Part shown: piece by piece, positions 52,536 through 63,245 of the stretch
Layout: the number at the start of each line of letters is the position of its first letter
Numbering within the stretch: the stretch's first letter is position 1
NCBI GenBank assembly: GCA_032164245.1
Contig: JAVMKO010000006.1
Location: forward strand, 10,059,001 to 10,123,000
Reading direction: 5' to 3'
DNA length: 64,000 bases
Source of the DNA: Sternotherus odoratus
Taxonomy: Eukaryota > Chordata > Testudines > Kinosternidae
Translations under genes and position numbers: made by a program
The notes under the pieces: model-generated
Told to the model about the DNA's origin: nothing
Databases searched by the model: none
Seen by the model: only the letters and a program-made list of their open reading frames with translations

Positions 52536-54391
52536 ATCTCATAGGCTGGATGGATTATAATAAAGAAGGTCAGCAAGAGGACCCAGCATCAGGCGCTGTC
52601 TGTTGTTCGCTCTCCACAACGCACTCCAATTCCCTTGATGTGGTTGCAGATGTACATCCAAAGTATCAGTGTGACTTAGTATCTAAAAATGGGAATGATG
52701 TGTACCGTTACCCCAGTCCCCTACACGCAGTAGCTATGCAGAGTCCAATGTTTCTTCTACCAGTGACCAGCAATCCCCCGAGAGAAGAAGAGAAACGTGG
52801 TTGCAATGTTAATGATGTTTGCATTGGAGCTGAACTAGACTCGGTAAAAACAGGCAATTCCTTTCTCCCGCAGAGCTCGTGGTCTGTATCCTGTCCTTCA
52901 GCCAACAAAAAAATAGATGGTTACATCTTGAGCCTTGTTCAGAAAAAGACGCATTCTGTGAGGACTAACAAACCGAGAACAAGTCTGAATGCTGACCCCA
53001 CAAAAGGCATTTTGAGACACGGGAGCATGTGTGTTAGACAGACCACGGCTGTTTCACATACTAACATTGTGAACCCAAAGAATTCTAAACAAGCATCTTT
53101 GCATTCCAGTGGAACAACTGCTTTGGATAATGGCACCTTCTCGCCATTAAATCAGCGACCAAAAGAATTGAATGTGGAGCAGCTGGAAAGCAGGAAAGTG
53201 CCTACGGCTGCAGCCTACCCACCAAGCGCTGTCAATGAACTTCAAAGCAAACATATGTCAAGGAATGTCAAACCAGCATCTCAAGAACTCAGCTGGTGTC
53301 CTGTAGCTACGACAGGGGATATCCCAAAGGAAAATGGCCAACTCTTTGCTACGTCTCCGAAAGAAAGTCCTGGTAGGCATACAGCACTGCAGCAGGAGAT
53401 TAAAGTGACCCACCCACCCAAAAAGCTACTGCTAAAAAAACACTTGCAAGCAGCTCACCCCACTTCGCCTCCTCTGGAGGAGAGACCCACGTTGGATTTC
53501 AAGAGTGAGGGCTCCTCTTCTCAGAGCCTGGATGAAGGCTTGCTGGTGAATGCTCAGTTTATACCGGCTCAGCAGCAGAGCCTTAAGCTTCACAGAGGAA
53601 CCAAAAGTGTCAAAATCCTGAAGCGCTCTACTCTGAAACACAGGGCCCACCTGGCCAGCCTGCTGGAAAGCAACACGCCGACCACGCGGGAGAAAACCAA
53701 GCCAATCGGCAAAAAGTGCCGTTTCCCTGATGACTTGGATACAAATAAGAAACTTAAAAAGCCCTCTGTGAGAGGGAAGAAAAGCAGCAGTTCACAGCTG
53801 GAGCCAAGCCTCCCAAGCAGGCAGCCTGGCCTCCATAAAACTGTGATCAAATCTCACGGACATGGCAGAGAAGTAGTGGTGGCCAAGCCTAAACACAAGC
53901 GAGGAGATTATCGCCGGTGGAAGTCATCGGCGGAGATTTCCTACGAGGAAGCCCTGAGAAGGGCAAGAAGAAACAGGAGAGAAGTCGTAGGGGTCTATTC
54001 ACAAGTTCCCGTTCCGTACGTCAGCCCCTACGCTTACATGGCTAGTGACTCCGAGTATTCTGCAGAGTGTGAATCCCTGTTCCACTCCACCGTAGTGGAC
54101 ACCAGTGAAGATGAGCGGAGTAACTACACCACAAACTGCTTTGGGGACAGTGAATCCAGCTTGAGTGAGGTGGAGTTCGTTGGGGAGAGCACAACTACTA
54201 GTGACTCCGATGAAAGCGGGGGGCTTATTTGGTCTCAGTTTGTCCAGACTCTTCCTATCCAGACGGTGGCCGTTCCGGAGCTGCACGAAAACGCAGCAAA
54301 GGCCTTTGTCAAAATTAAAGCCTCGCATAACCTCAAGAAGAAAATCCTTCGCTTCCGATCTGGCTCTCTCAAACTGATGACGACTGTCTAA
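52536..54391 (+). CDS. DACT1: DACT1 coding exon 4 (terminal)
   Basis: 1856 bp after acceptor 'gcatttcag', residues 210-827 and stop TAA... at 54391 (the last codons spell MTTV then a stop). It opens '[12 protein letters not shown]'. Visible blocks: '[20 protein letters not shown]', '[19 protein letters not shown]', a basic stretch near residue 660 ('[15 protein letters not shown]') that could act as a nuclear signal, the acidic-serine block '[16 protein letters not shown]', and the C-terminal PDZ-binding motif MTTV, which in this family contacts the Dishevelled PDZ domain. The total of 827 residues is close to the roughly 836 of human DACT1. Reading frame and length point to a functional gene. 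Confidence 0.97.
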
Positions 54392-54558
54392 TGAAATGAC
54401 TTGTCCGCGTGGAACGCGTCTGTTTCTACTTAAAGAAACAAGGTGCTTTTGTGTAAATATTTTCATCGATTTTTTTTTTTAAATACAAATATTTAAAACT
54501 TAAGGTAAATTATGACACGGCTTCAAATCTTGGGTGGATACTAGTGCCTTTTCATGGA

Positions 54559-54564
54559 AATAAA
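54559..54564 (+). terminator. DACT1: Possible proximal poly(A) signal
   Basis: AATAAA about 170 bp past the stop, followed by an AC-rich stretch; could support a short 3' UTR isoform. Confidence 0.35.
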
Positions 54565-54809
54565 AAACATTATACTACTTTTAAAAAAACCTGCCATTTC
54601 AGTGGTGCATAGTATCAGAAGGCTTTTAAAAATAATAGTGTTCCCAAGAATGGATCTTCCTTGCCTATTCTTTCCAACTCTGGGTCTCATAATACCAGGA
54701 GATCAATAGCTTAAAGTCATAAGTGGAGGATCCTAATGTTTGTTCTTATCCCTTAATTTTTTCTGCTCTCGTTCCTGCATGTTGACCGTGTCCCTCCTTA
54801 TGTCTGGAT

Positions 54810-54945
54810 GGATTTCCTCTTGTAAACTCTCTTCTTCTTGCAACCTCCTCCCCCTCCACCTGTGTGTTTGGACAGTGCCTAGCACAATGGCGTCCAGGTC
54901 TACACCTAGGGCCCCTAAGTGCTATTGTAATTCAAATAATAGAAA
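54810..54945 (+). mobile_element. L2-like/MIR tail exapted in the DACT1 3' UTR
   Basis: 'gacagtgcctagcacaatgg' and 'gggcccctaagtgctattg' ending 'aattcaaataatag' match the + strand L2-like tail in other copies here (for example 36500-36612). It is part of the mature 3' UTR if the distal poly(A) signal is used. Confidence 0.75.
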
Positions 54946-55250
54946 GGGCCCTCGCTTAATCTCCCTTTTGAGTTGCCTTCTCCAAAAGTCACTCTGCTAC
55001 GGATGACCCCAATATGCATCCCATGCGTGGGACTCCCACCAGAGTAATACGTTGCTCTCCAGAAGAAACCAGCTGGGAAAGGCTCAGTAACTCTTCAGTA
55101 TATCGTGTAAAAGCGCTTTTTAAAAACATATGCATGTCACGTGCATGAATATCAATAGTTTTAATATTCCTGTCACTGTCAAGTTACTGTACATCACAAA
55201 CGGCTGTTTTTATATATCATTGTGTAAATGAATAACCCATCGTATGCTGT

Positions 55251-55256
55251 AATAAA
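55251..55256 (+). terminator. DACT1: Probable distal poly(A) signal of DACT1
   Basis: AATAAA followed by a GT/T-rich downstream stretch ('cggttttaatactttttt', 'gtttgtgagtgttgc'), as expected for a main polyadenylation site. Confidence 0.65.
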
Positions 55257-55280
55257 CAGTCGGTTTTAATACTTTTTTAA

Positions 55281-55914
55281 AGTTTGTGAGTGTTGCTCTA
55301 GAACCAGCGGTTGGGACCGCACCAGCACTGTCTCCACAGTGAGGTACACTGAATGTGGCCATGCGACGCTAGATGCATCTGAACTACACAGTAACTGAGG
55401 CGAGTTTGAGGCGTTCCTGTGTTTGGAACCGGTACGTTGAGGTGGGAAAGGAGAGAAATGGGTCAGTGATAGCTCGGTGTGGCTCAATTCTTTAATAGTT
55501 AGGATTTGTGCGGAGTAGGCGTCCAGGAATAAACCTTGCTCTGACACCTGCAAGTTTCCATCTGCCCTGCCACTTTGGCAATTTAATATTACCACTTCCC
55601 GGAAGGGGCTTGCCATATCAGTTCTATAGAACCAAGTGGCAGAAAGGCACCAGTGTCCCCTGATATTTAGCAGGAACCCCTCCCTGAAAGGATAGGCAAA
55701 TCCACTCCAAAGGAGCCACGGCCAGGGACCATGGGGAGCAGCAGTTGATTTTTCTACATGTGTGAACTGGGCCACTTCAGGCATGCCAGCCACTGGCTTC
55801 TTGTCCGGGTGGTGCTATCCCAGGGAGAGGAACAGAAATCAAAGCTGTCTCGGCAATCTGTCACTCCCTATATCAGCCTCTTCCTGCCTTTGGAGGTGGC
55901 GCTGAATCTCTTGA
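55281..55914. other. Intergenic downstream of DACT1
   Basis: No recognised repeat or gene. A 175-codon minus-strand frame (55266-55793) overlaps the DACT1 terminus and has no domain that I recognise. Confidence 0.35.
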
Positions 55915-56662
55915 CTGCTCCTGGGGAGCAGTGACTCTGAAAAAGATTTGGGGGTCATGGTGGGTAATCAACTGAATGTGCACTCCCAGTGTGACACCAT
56001 GGCCAAAAGGGCTAATGAGATCCTGGGATGCATAAAAACGGGGGAAGCTCGAATAGGAGGAGGTGGGGTGAATCTGTTGCTGGAATACTGTGTCCAGTTC
56101 TGAGGCCCCCAATTCAAGAATGATGTTGATGAATGGGAGAAGGCTCCGAGAAAAGCCATGAGAATGATTATAGGGTTAGAAAACCTGCTGTATAGTGATA
56201 AACTCAAATTGCTCAGTCTCTCTGGCTTAACAAAGAGAATTTAAAGGTTAATGGGTGAATGGATCACAGTCTAAAACTATCGACACGGGGAGCAAATATT
56301 TTAGAATAGGCTTGTCCATCTAGCACAGTGGTCTTCAAAGTGAGGTGCGCTCCAGTGGAGGCGGGACCGGGAAAGGGGCTGCGGCGCAAAAAGATTGAAG
56401 AACGCTGATCCAGCAGAAAAAGGACCTAACATGATCCGATGACTGGATGTTGAAGCTAGACACCTTCAGACTGGGGAAAAAACATGCAAACTTTTAATAG
56501 TGAGCGTAATGAACCATGAGAACAATTTACCAAAGGTTGTGGCAAATTCTTCATCAAACAGCCCACTGTAGGAATTTTTTTGGGGGGGAAGTTCTAGGGC
56601 CTGTAGTATGCAGAGGGTCAGACCCACTCATCACAGTGTTCCCCTCTGGCCTGGGAAGCTGT
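55915..56662 (+). mobile_element. CR1 LINE 3' fragment, split by an 82-bp MITE
   Basis: The sequence 'aaaaagatttgggggtcat', 'gctggaatactgtgtccag', 'gccatgagaatgattatagg' and the final 'gcctgggaagctgtga' follow the CR1 ORF2 C-terminus and 3' UTR. There are multiple stops and shifts, so no coding frame is supported. The 82-bp MITE interrupts it at 56326-56407. Confidence 0.85.
56326..56407. mobile_element. 82-bp hAT-like MITE
   Basis: The left end is CAGTGGTCTTCAAAGTGAGG and the complement of the right end is CAGCGTTCTTCAATC. Flanks ATCTAGCA (56318-56325) and ATCCAGCA (56408-56415) match at 7 of 8. Removing it restores the CR1 junction 'atctagcagaaaaagg'. Confidence 0.9.
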
Positions 56663-59600
56663 GAACTGGAGGGAGAGAGGCTCTGGTTCTGAGGCAACAC
56701 CACTTCTCCTCTGCAGGAGCTGGGAGCACTGGCCCAGTAGGAAGGTAGGACCCCGCCTTCACTGTGAGGGCACAGCTCAAGATGGCCGCTAGCGGACGGT
56801 CACTTGCTGCTCTGGTATCGGTGCGGCTGTGGGTGCCTCTCCAATCACCCCATGGGTGATGGTTGTGTGTGGGTACAGGGCTGGTGCCTGGTTCATCCTT
56901 CCTAGTAGCTACTGAAAAGCAGCTTTCTGGCAGCTGGGCTTGCCCCCCCCCCCCCCCGCTGCTGTCATGAGGGGGGGTTCCTCTCTGATGCCACAGCAGA
57001 GGGTGGGGGGCGGTCTGACTTCTGAGTGGGATGGGGGTGCTGCCAGGGAACCCTACATTTCCTTGACATTAAAACAGCTGTATCACGGCTCCTCCCTACT
57101 TAAATTAGAGTCGGGGTGGGGTGAATGAAGGCTGCTGCCCTTTAGAAGGCTTCGGGTTCTTGCCCTGTAAGATCTGTTTCCAAAGGGGCAGCCTTCTCTG
57201 TGAGTTATCCACAGGTCTTTCCAGCTCTCTTCCCAGACACGCAGCTGACATTGAGAAGGCCACGTTCTCCAGTATTTGTTATTGTGGAGATTTACCCTAG
57301 AAGAGGAGAGCACCCTCCTAAGATCAACTGTGTTCCATGGTGCTGCGTTTAACTGTGCAAGCCTGCTGGTTGAATGTGCAATCGATTCAAATTGCAATCG
57401 ATCACCAACCCTAAAATCACTCCCTTCCAGTTGCTATTAGGGAGGATAAATTATAACAGCAAGAGGTTGCACTGTGCTGCTGTATCTAGGCATTGCCTTC
57501 TCGTCCTTGCCTGCCATGACTTTGCTCATAAAGGAGCAGGTTGCACTAACATCTTTCTACTTTTCAAAACTTGTATTAAAATATTGGGAATTGGCTGCAG
57601 CAAGGAGGGAGCTTATTTCTTTAGACACAACTTTTATAAGGCGGATTAATGGCTTGATGCGTCCCTTGTCATAGGTGGGGAAAACTTTCTCCAGCCACGA
57701 ATGCTTCAGGAAGCATGTCAAAACCTGTCTTTCCCAGAACCTCTCTAATTGTGCCACACAATCTCTCTTCGCAAGACAAAGATGTGAAAATCCCAATAAA
57801 TCTTCCATGAGGTGTGGCGGGCGGGTGGGCAGTCAACGGAATCTGCAGAGTTCTCTGTCCCTGTGGCTATAAAGAACAGCAGTGAGACAAACTGATGGGG
57901 AGCTTTTAAATGATTGCTCCTGTTAAATGCATTGCGATTGTACATTAGCCCTTGTCCAATGAAGGAGGCCACTTTCTAACCGGGAGCTGCTAAGGAATTG
58001 CCTTTCTGGTAATTAAAACAAAAGCAACAAAATCAAAACAAAACACCCGCCCCCAATAACGCTGAGAATGCTGGTGAGCAGCTGCAGCAGCATCCTGTTT
58101 TGCACTCCTGGAATTGCTTGTTACTAGACTGGGGAAATTTGCTGATGTTATCTCTGTCTTAATTGCATCTGAGTCATTGCAGTTTGGTGGAGGAATTTTT
58201 CTTTCCTTAAAGAAAGGGCTTGAAGAAGAAGGGCTCCAAGCTCCTTTGGTGTCTTTAGTTTGTTCTTTTTTAAGATAGGAATCTTGAAATGCTACTTGAA
58301 CTGTTCCAGATGCTCATTCTGTACCCTTCCCCCGTCGGGGCCTGAATCTGATCCTGGAAACACAACGGACAGTAAATGTCTGTGGGCTTGGGCCAAAAAA
58401 TCCTCTGCTCATCCTGGCAGCTACTTAAATATGTGGCACTTCTTTCAACTAACTGGCTTCCATCTCTACCCTCCTGTGTCCTTACAAATATGTCTTACAT
58501 AATGTCCATGTTTTATCCTCCTATCCTATAGTAGCCTTTGGATGTTTACAGCTGAAATATATTTTCTCTCATTGCACAGTGGCTTGGGGTATTTGCCTCT
58601 CAGCCCCAATCAAGTAAAGGACTATGTGTTTAACTTTAAGCACATGAGGAGTTCTCTTGACTTCAGTAGGACAAATTTGTGCTGAAAGTTATGCACTTGT
58701 TTATATGCTTTGCTGGACTGGAGCTATGGAGTTTGGGCTTGAGGGGCGGGGGGGAAATCCTACATATAAAGAATGGTGTGAGCTAGATTGTAAGGAGGGG
58801 CCGAAATGTGTGTCCAAGTCCTTTAACTATTTAAGGAGAGTAGGGGCCAAAGAACCCACAAAACCAAAAGGAATTTTCTGTCCCATGTCTCAGTCTGTGG
58901 ACAGGCACAGCCCCTCCTCCCTTCCTGATGGCTTTGTCCATCTTTTCTTCAAACACACTTCTGCCTGTGGTCATTTGCAATCGTCTGCAGGAGCCTCTCT
59001 GCTCTTTGTAGCCCTCTAGGCTACCTACCTTGCTCCAGGCCTAACCTCAGCAGCCCAACCTGCCTTCTGGACGTCTCCTTTATGGAGCTTTTAAAAGGGT
59101 TCCTCATGAGGCCTTGCACTAGTCACAGGTGGGGCTGGATCCATCTTCTCATATCCCTGGGACACACATTATAGGACAGGACAACCAACATCTTCATGAA
59201 CTCCAGATCTACTTCAAGGTGCTCTCTTTCAGTGTGATGTTATGGAGTAAATAGTTCCTCCGACTAAAAATGAAAAGGTGCCTGGCAATCGCATCTGTAT
59301 GAAATAGAAATGAGATAAGACAGTCCCTAAATCTAAACTGTCTGCCTCTCGCACCCTGCAGTGAAGAAGCAAGCACGGGCAGCTAATAGTGGGCCATTAG
59401 TGCAAAACTCCGTTCCACAACTCTCTGTAGCGTAAGCATTTCAACTATCAATGCAAAAATTGTATCATTTCATACTGTCCCTATCATCAACGTCAACTTT
59501 GTTTAAAACCCTTCCACGGAATAATGGTCTGGCCCAAATGCTGGGCTTTCTTGCCCTGTATTTTTTTTAAACGTTCAAGGAAGAGGGGGAAGGGTTTGCG

Positions 59601-60350
59601 GATTGGGTTTTCATACAGCCTAGTGTGTAGCTTTAACTGCCTTGTGAGAAAGTGTTGTTCTGTTTGGTTAACACTTGATGGGCATTGTCTACAGCTGTAG
59701 AGTTTTATTGTCCTTTATTTTGTCCCCTTTTCCCTCGTAAACTCTGCAGATGAAATATAGCAAAGTCAGCACATGGGGAATGTTGCACTGGTTTTTAAGG
59801 AAGCTTGGATTTACTGATTTGCTTTCTTCGTTGTGTGTGGTTCTCAAAAAACATCTCTGTGTGGACGTGCTGTCTCTGGCCATGCTGGTCCCAGACCTAA
59901 TAATCACAGCACTCATGTGGAGCATGAGTTAGTTACAGCCACCATTTCATGATGCTGTTCAGTTGATTGGCTCTATTCCCTTAGCCTCCTTGCTGTCTAA
60001 TACCAACTTTTTTGAAATTTTCACATGTGTACAGCAAACACCAAGCCTGGTCCAAGTTTGAGTAGTAGTAGGAGTAGCAATTTCCATTCTTCCACCCCAA
60101 AAACTGCTTCACATGCAACCTCTCTACCCCTATCCAAGACTACTGACTGCTCTGAAACCTGTCTTTCTGCTTTGGATGGCTCATCGTGCCATCAGGCCAA
60201 TCCCCTTCATCGACGGACCCCCCAACAGTCTCATTTCTTCGATGGTTTGGACAGAAAATTAAGATTGATCCACATTCACCGCCAAGCATAAAACAAACTC
60301 CCTGAGCTCTGTGTGCTCAGAAACTTGCTTTTCAAGGAGGGAGAAAAGGC
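56663..60350. other. Intergenic, unassigned
   Basis: No gene recognised over this long stretch. A C-run lies at 56943-56957. Small MITE-like motifs ('cttgacttcagtaggac') occur near 58600-58670. The block 57900-58270 is AT-rich and repeat-free. Open frames (for example 58657-59019) have no family motif. Confidence 0.35.
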
Positions 60351-60365
60351 CTAATCAACTTTAAT

Positions 60366-60512
60366 CTCTAAAGCCCTCATTCAACAAAACTGGCTAAGCA
60401 TAGGATTAAGCCCATCCCTGTTCAGCAAAACCCTTAAGCACATGCTTAGGTACTTTGCTGAATAGGGATGATTAAACACATTCTTAAGTGCTTTGCTGAA
60501 TCAGGGCCCAAG
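60366..60512. mobile_element. Palindromic MITE-like relic
   Basis: The left end 'ccctcattcaacaaaac' and the complement of the right end 'ccctgattcagcaaagc' are inverted repeats. The interior repeats 'gcttaggtactttgctgaat' and 'ttaagtgctttgctgaatc'. The target duplication is unclear. Confidence 0.55.
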
Positions 60513-60579
60513 AGCCTGTCTTTACAACCCTTACATTGACAAGTACTCATTCGTTTTAAGTGGTTCCATTGACTTCACT

Positions 60580-60801
60580 AAAACAACAAGGAGTCTGGTG
60601 GCACCTTAAAGACTAACAGCTTTATTTGGGCATAAGCCTTCGTGGGTAAAAAAAAACCCCACTTCTTCACTCCCTGCATCTGAAGAAGTAGGTTTTTTCA
60701 CCCACAAAATCTTGTGCCCAAATAAATCTGTTCGTCTTTAAGATGCCACCAGACTCCTTGTTGTTTTAGTGGTTACAGACTAACACCCCTACCACCTGAT
60801 A
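60580..60801. mobile_element. Penelope-like palindromic insertion, perfect 12-bp duplication
   Basis: The left arm 'aacaacaaggagtctggtgg', 'caccttaaagactaacagc', 'gggcataagccttcgtggg' and the right arm are inverse copies; the right arm continues to 'cagactaacacccctacc'. ATTGACTTCACT flanks both sides exactly (60568-60579 and 60802-60813). This is the cleanest example of the structure in the window. Confidence 0.88.
60630..60712. ncRNA. Two opposed hammerhead-like cores
   Basis: The right arm (+, about 60679-60716) holds CTGAAGA, a stem 'gtaggttttttcacccac' and AAAA where GAAA is expected. The left arm on the minus strand (about 60668-60630) holds GTGAAGA, a GTGGG...CCCAC stem, GAA and GGCTTATGC. 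Each copy keeps a different part of the CUGANGA/GAAA consensus. Confidence 0.45.
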
Positions 60802-60813
60802 ATTGACTTCACT

Positions 60814-61169
60814 GTGATTAGTTGCAACAGAGCTGCTCCATGTGAGTACGGGTTGCAGAATCAGATCCTAAATAATGAAACTTGCTTCAAAGTTGCAATC
60901 TAAAGCTGGTACAAAAGTATATATGACTTATAGTATGCTGCACGTTCTAAGCAGCGATAGAAAGAAGTGCTTTTAAGTTAAGAGATGCTCTGGGTATTGT
61001 CACATTCACAGCCACTGACTAAGCATTTAGGAGGGGATAATGATGTATTTTGCTTAGTGTCTTTCTAACCGCAGCAATCATGCATGTGATTCCTGCATTC
61101 ATTGTAAACAGGGGAGTATTTATAAAATAGTAGCTGTTTTTTGCTTTATTAAGCCAGAGCAGGGAGAGA
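60814..61169. other. Intergenic, unassigned
   Basis: No recognised element or gene in this interval. Confidence 0.3.
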
Positions 61170-62301
61170 GGCCTGGATCCACAAAGGGATGCAGGAGCCT
61201 AGTAAATCACGGGAACAACAATGGGATCCACCAAGCCTGAGTTAGGTAAATAGGCTCCCTATACATTGAATGGGGAGGCGGGGGGGAGAGGTGTCTAAGA
61301 ATGCGAGCCAGAAAAGTCAGCAAGCTAGGTGGGAAGCTGCCTGAACTAACTAAGGGAAGAGCCCCACCTTTCCCAGGCTGCAGGGAGGGGGCTATCTCTG
61401 CTTACGACCCACAGCCAGGACCCCCTGTCCTGGAGTCAGGGGACTAAGGCACCTAACTTCTTTGTGCAAGAAAGACCAGAGCAGGAGTTGCTGCTGCTGC
61501 TTCCCTTTAGCACAGTGGTCAGAGCACTCCCCCAGGTTCAATTCCCCCCTCCACCTGAAGGGGGGAGAGGCTTTGAAAGGGGGGGGGGTCTCCCACCTCA
61601 TAGGAGGGGCTCGGAGGTATTCTGAAGGGGGGGGGGGTTCCCTCAGTCTCTCTTGTTAAAACTGTTGCCTCGTAGATTAAATAGTCCTGGGGCCAGGGAG
61701 TGAGACTGACCAATGGTTGGGGCACCCAGCTGGGAAACCCAGGGTCCGGTCTCTGTTCCAGTGACATTTTCATTATTTGCACATAGTGGAACAGCTTCAA
61801 CAGGAGAGATCGAGGGAGCCCTGCATCAGAACCCTGAGAGAGTGATCATGAGAGGAGGGAGACCCCTGGGCAAAGCTTTTGTCCCCATCAGGCAGAGGGG
61901 AGAACTGAACCTATCCCAGGTGACTGCTCTAATGACTGGGCTAAAAGTTCGAAGGCAGGCCCTCTCCTCTCCTCCTCCTGGATTCTGAATGGGACCCAGC
62001 CACATGCTCTGAGCAGGTGAGACAGATGGAGGAGCCATTATCTCCCCCCCCCCCCTAAAGTTTGTGGCTCACGCCAGGGCATAGGCATTTGATAGGCATC
62101 TGGGTGCCCAGAGTGAGGCAGCAGTGTGCATACTTGGGGCAGTAATTTAGGCACTGAGGTGACTTTTACCTTGAGAATGTAGGTGCCGAAGGAGTTTGGG
62201 CACGTATAGGGTTAGGGGTCATTCATGGTGTGGAGGTTGTGGAACACCCTGGTGCCTAAAGCTGGGATTTAGGTGCCTAAGTATCCTTGTGGATCTGGGC
62301 C
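61170..62301. mobile_element. 1.1-kb inverted-repeat element, unknown family
   Basis: The left end GGCCTGGATCCACAAAGGG and the complement of the right end GGCCCAGATCCACAAGG are matching inverted repeats, similar in style to the small 'GGCTCAGATCC' MITEs here. The interior holds several G-runs (61576-61591, 61624-61634) and C-runs (62045-62055). No transposase frame and no clear target duplication. Confidence 0.55.
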
Positions 62302-63144
62302 GAAGAGCTAATAGACCTGTCTTCATTCCCTCCCCCTCAAAGGACCTGAGTCATGTCAGAGGTGTCCTCAGCTGAAAAGGTGGTCAGCACTTGAGTGGGT
62401 CTAATGGTGCTACAACTTACTGGGAGGCGTTCCCCAGCGACTGGGCCAGGTGAGGAGAACTGAGCTCAAATCCTGAACCCTCACTACACTGTGCTGTCAT
62501 TAACCCATACGGCCACTTCCTAAAAGCACTGGACATCTGGGGACTCCACTGTTCTTTTGTCCCATAGTTTTTGGTGTGGGAAGAATAGTGAGCAAACACT
62601 GAGTCACCCATGTCTAGACACGGGCTGAGAAGGGAGTGGGGACAGTTAAAACATAGTCCCAGGTTTCTTAAATGTGGCCAGAGAGCAGAAGGCGTGAGAG
62701 CATTTATCCTTCAGGACTATGATTCAAGGGGTGGTTAGTTTCCTTCTTTAGGGGATTTTAAACAGGAGGAATTCCCAACAGTGTTAGGGGATGCTCTCTG
62801 CATCTGTCAAAGAAAAATGTTCTTTCTGCGTTTTCTACAGAAGCCGTTTCCTGAGACTAGGAGGCCGCAGAAAGGCAAAGAGATGATCCGTTTTTGAGGG
62901 TGAAAACTAGGATCAGCGTCTATTTCCAGACTTTAGGTGAATGTTAATGATACACGGTGCACTCTCTCTGCCAAGTCTGGTGAAGGCTGAAGATGCTTGG
63001 GAGGGTGGTGGAGAGAGGAAATTCCATCGGGTTTGATAAGCGATGTGTAGAGTAGACTGTAAATCCTGCTGAAGCAGCACTGGGAAGCCTCCACTGTCAA
63101 TGACAGCAACGGGTAGCATCTTACTGCATCCATAAGAAGGGTCT
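62302..63144. other. Intergenic, unassigned
   Basis: No gene or repeat recognised. Confidence 0.3.
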
Positions 63145-63245
63145 CACCCAGTGTGGCCAATGGTCCACATAACCCAGTATCCTGACTTCCGACAGTGGCC
63201 GGTGCCAGATGAGCAGAGGGAATGAACAGAACAGGGCACTTTATC
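63145..63245 (-). mobile_element. CR1 LINE 3' UTR fragment
   Basis: 'tcacccagtgtggccaatgg' and 'acccagtatcctgacttccg' with 'gagggaatgaacagaacagg' are the inverse of the CR1 tail and resemble the copy at 20218. Confidence 0.7.

Larger units (their letters stand above)
54392..55280 (+). other. DACT1: DACT1 3' UTR
   Basis: From the stop codon to shortly after AATAAA at 55251-55256; an earlier AATAAA is at 54559-54564. The stretch 'gtttttatatatcattgtg' near 55206 and the AT-rich end fit a real UTR. The exact cleavage site is not visible. Confidence 0.8.

Noticed and set aside
55266..55793. Antisense gene overlapping the DACT1 3' end
   Set aside because: 175 codons with no domain, no splice or poly(A) context on the minus strand; likely chance.
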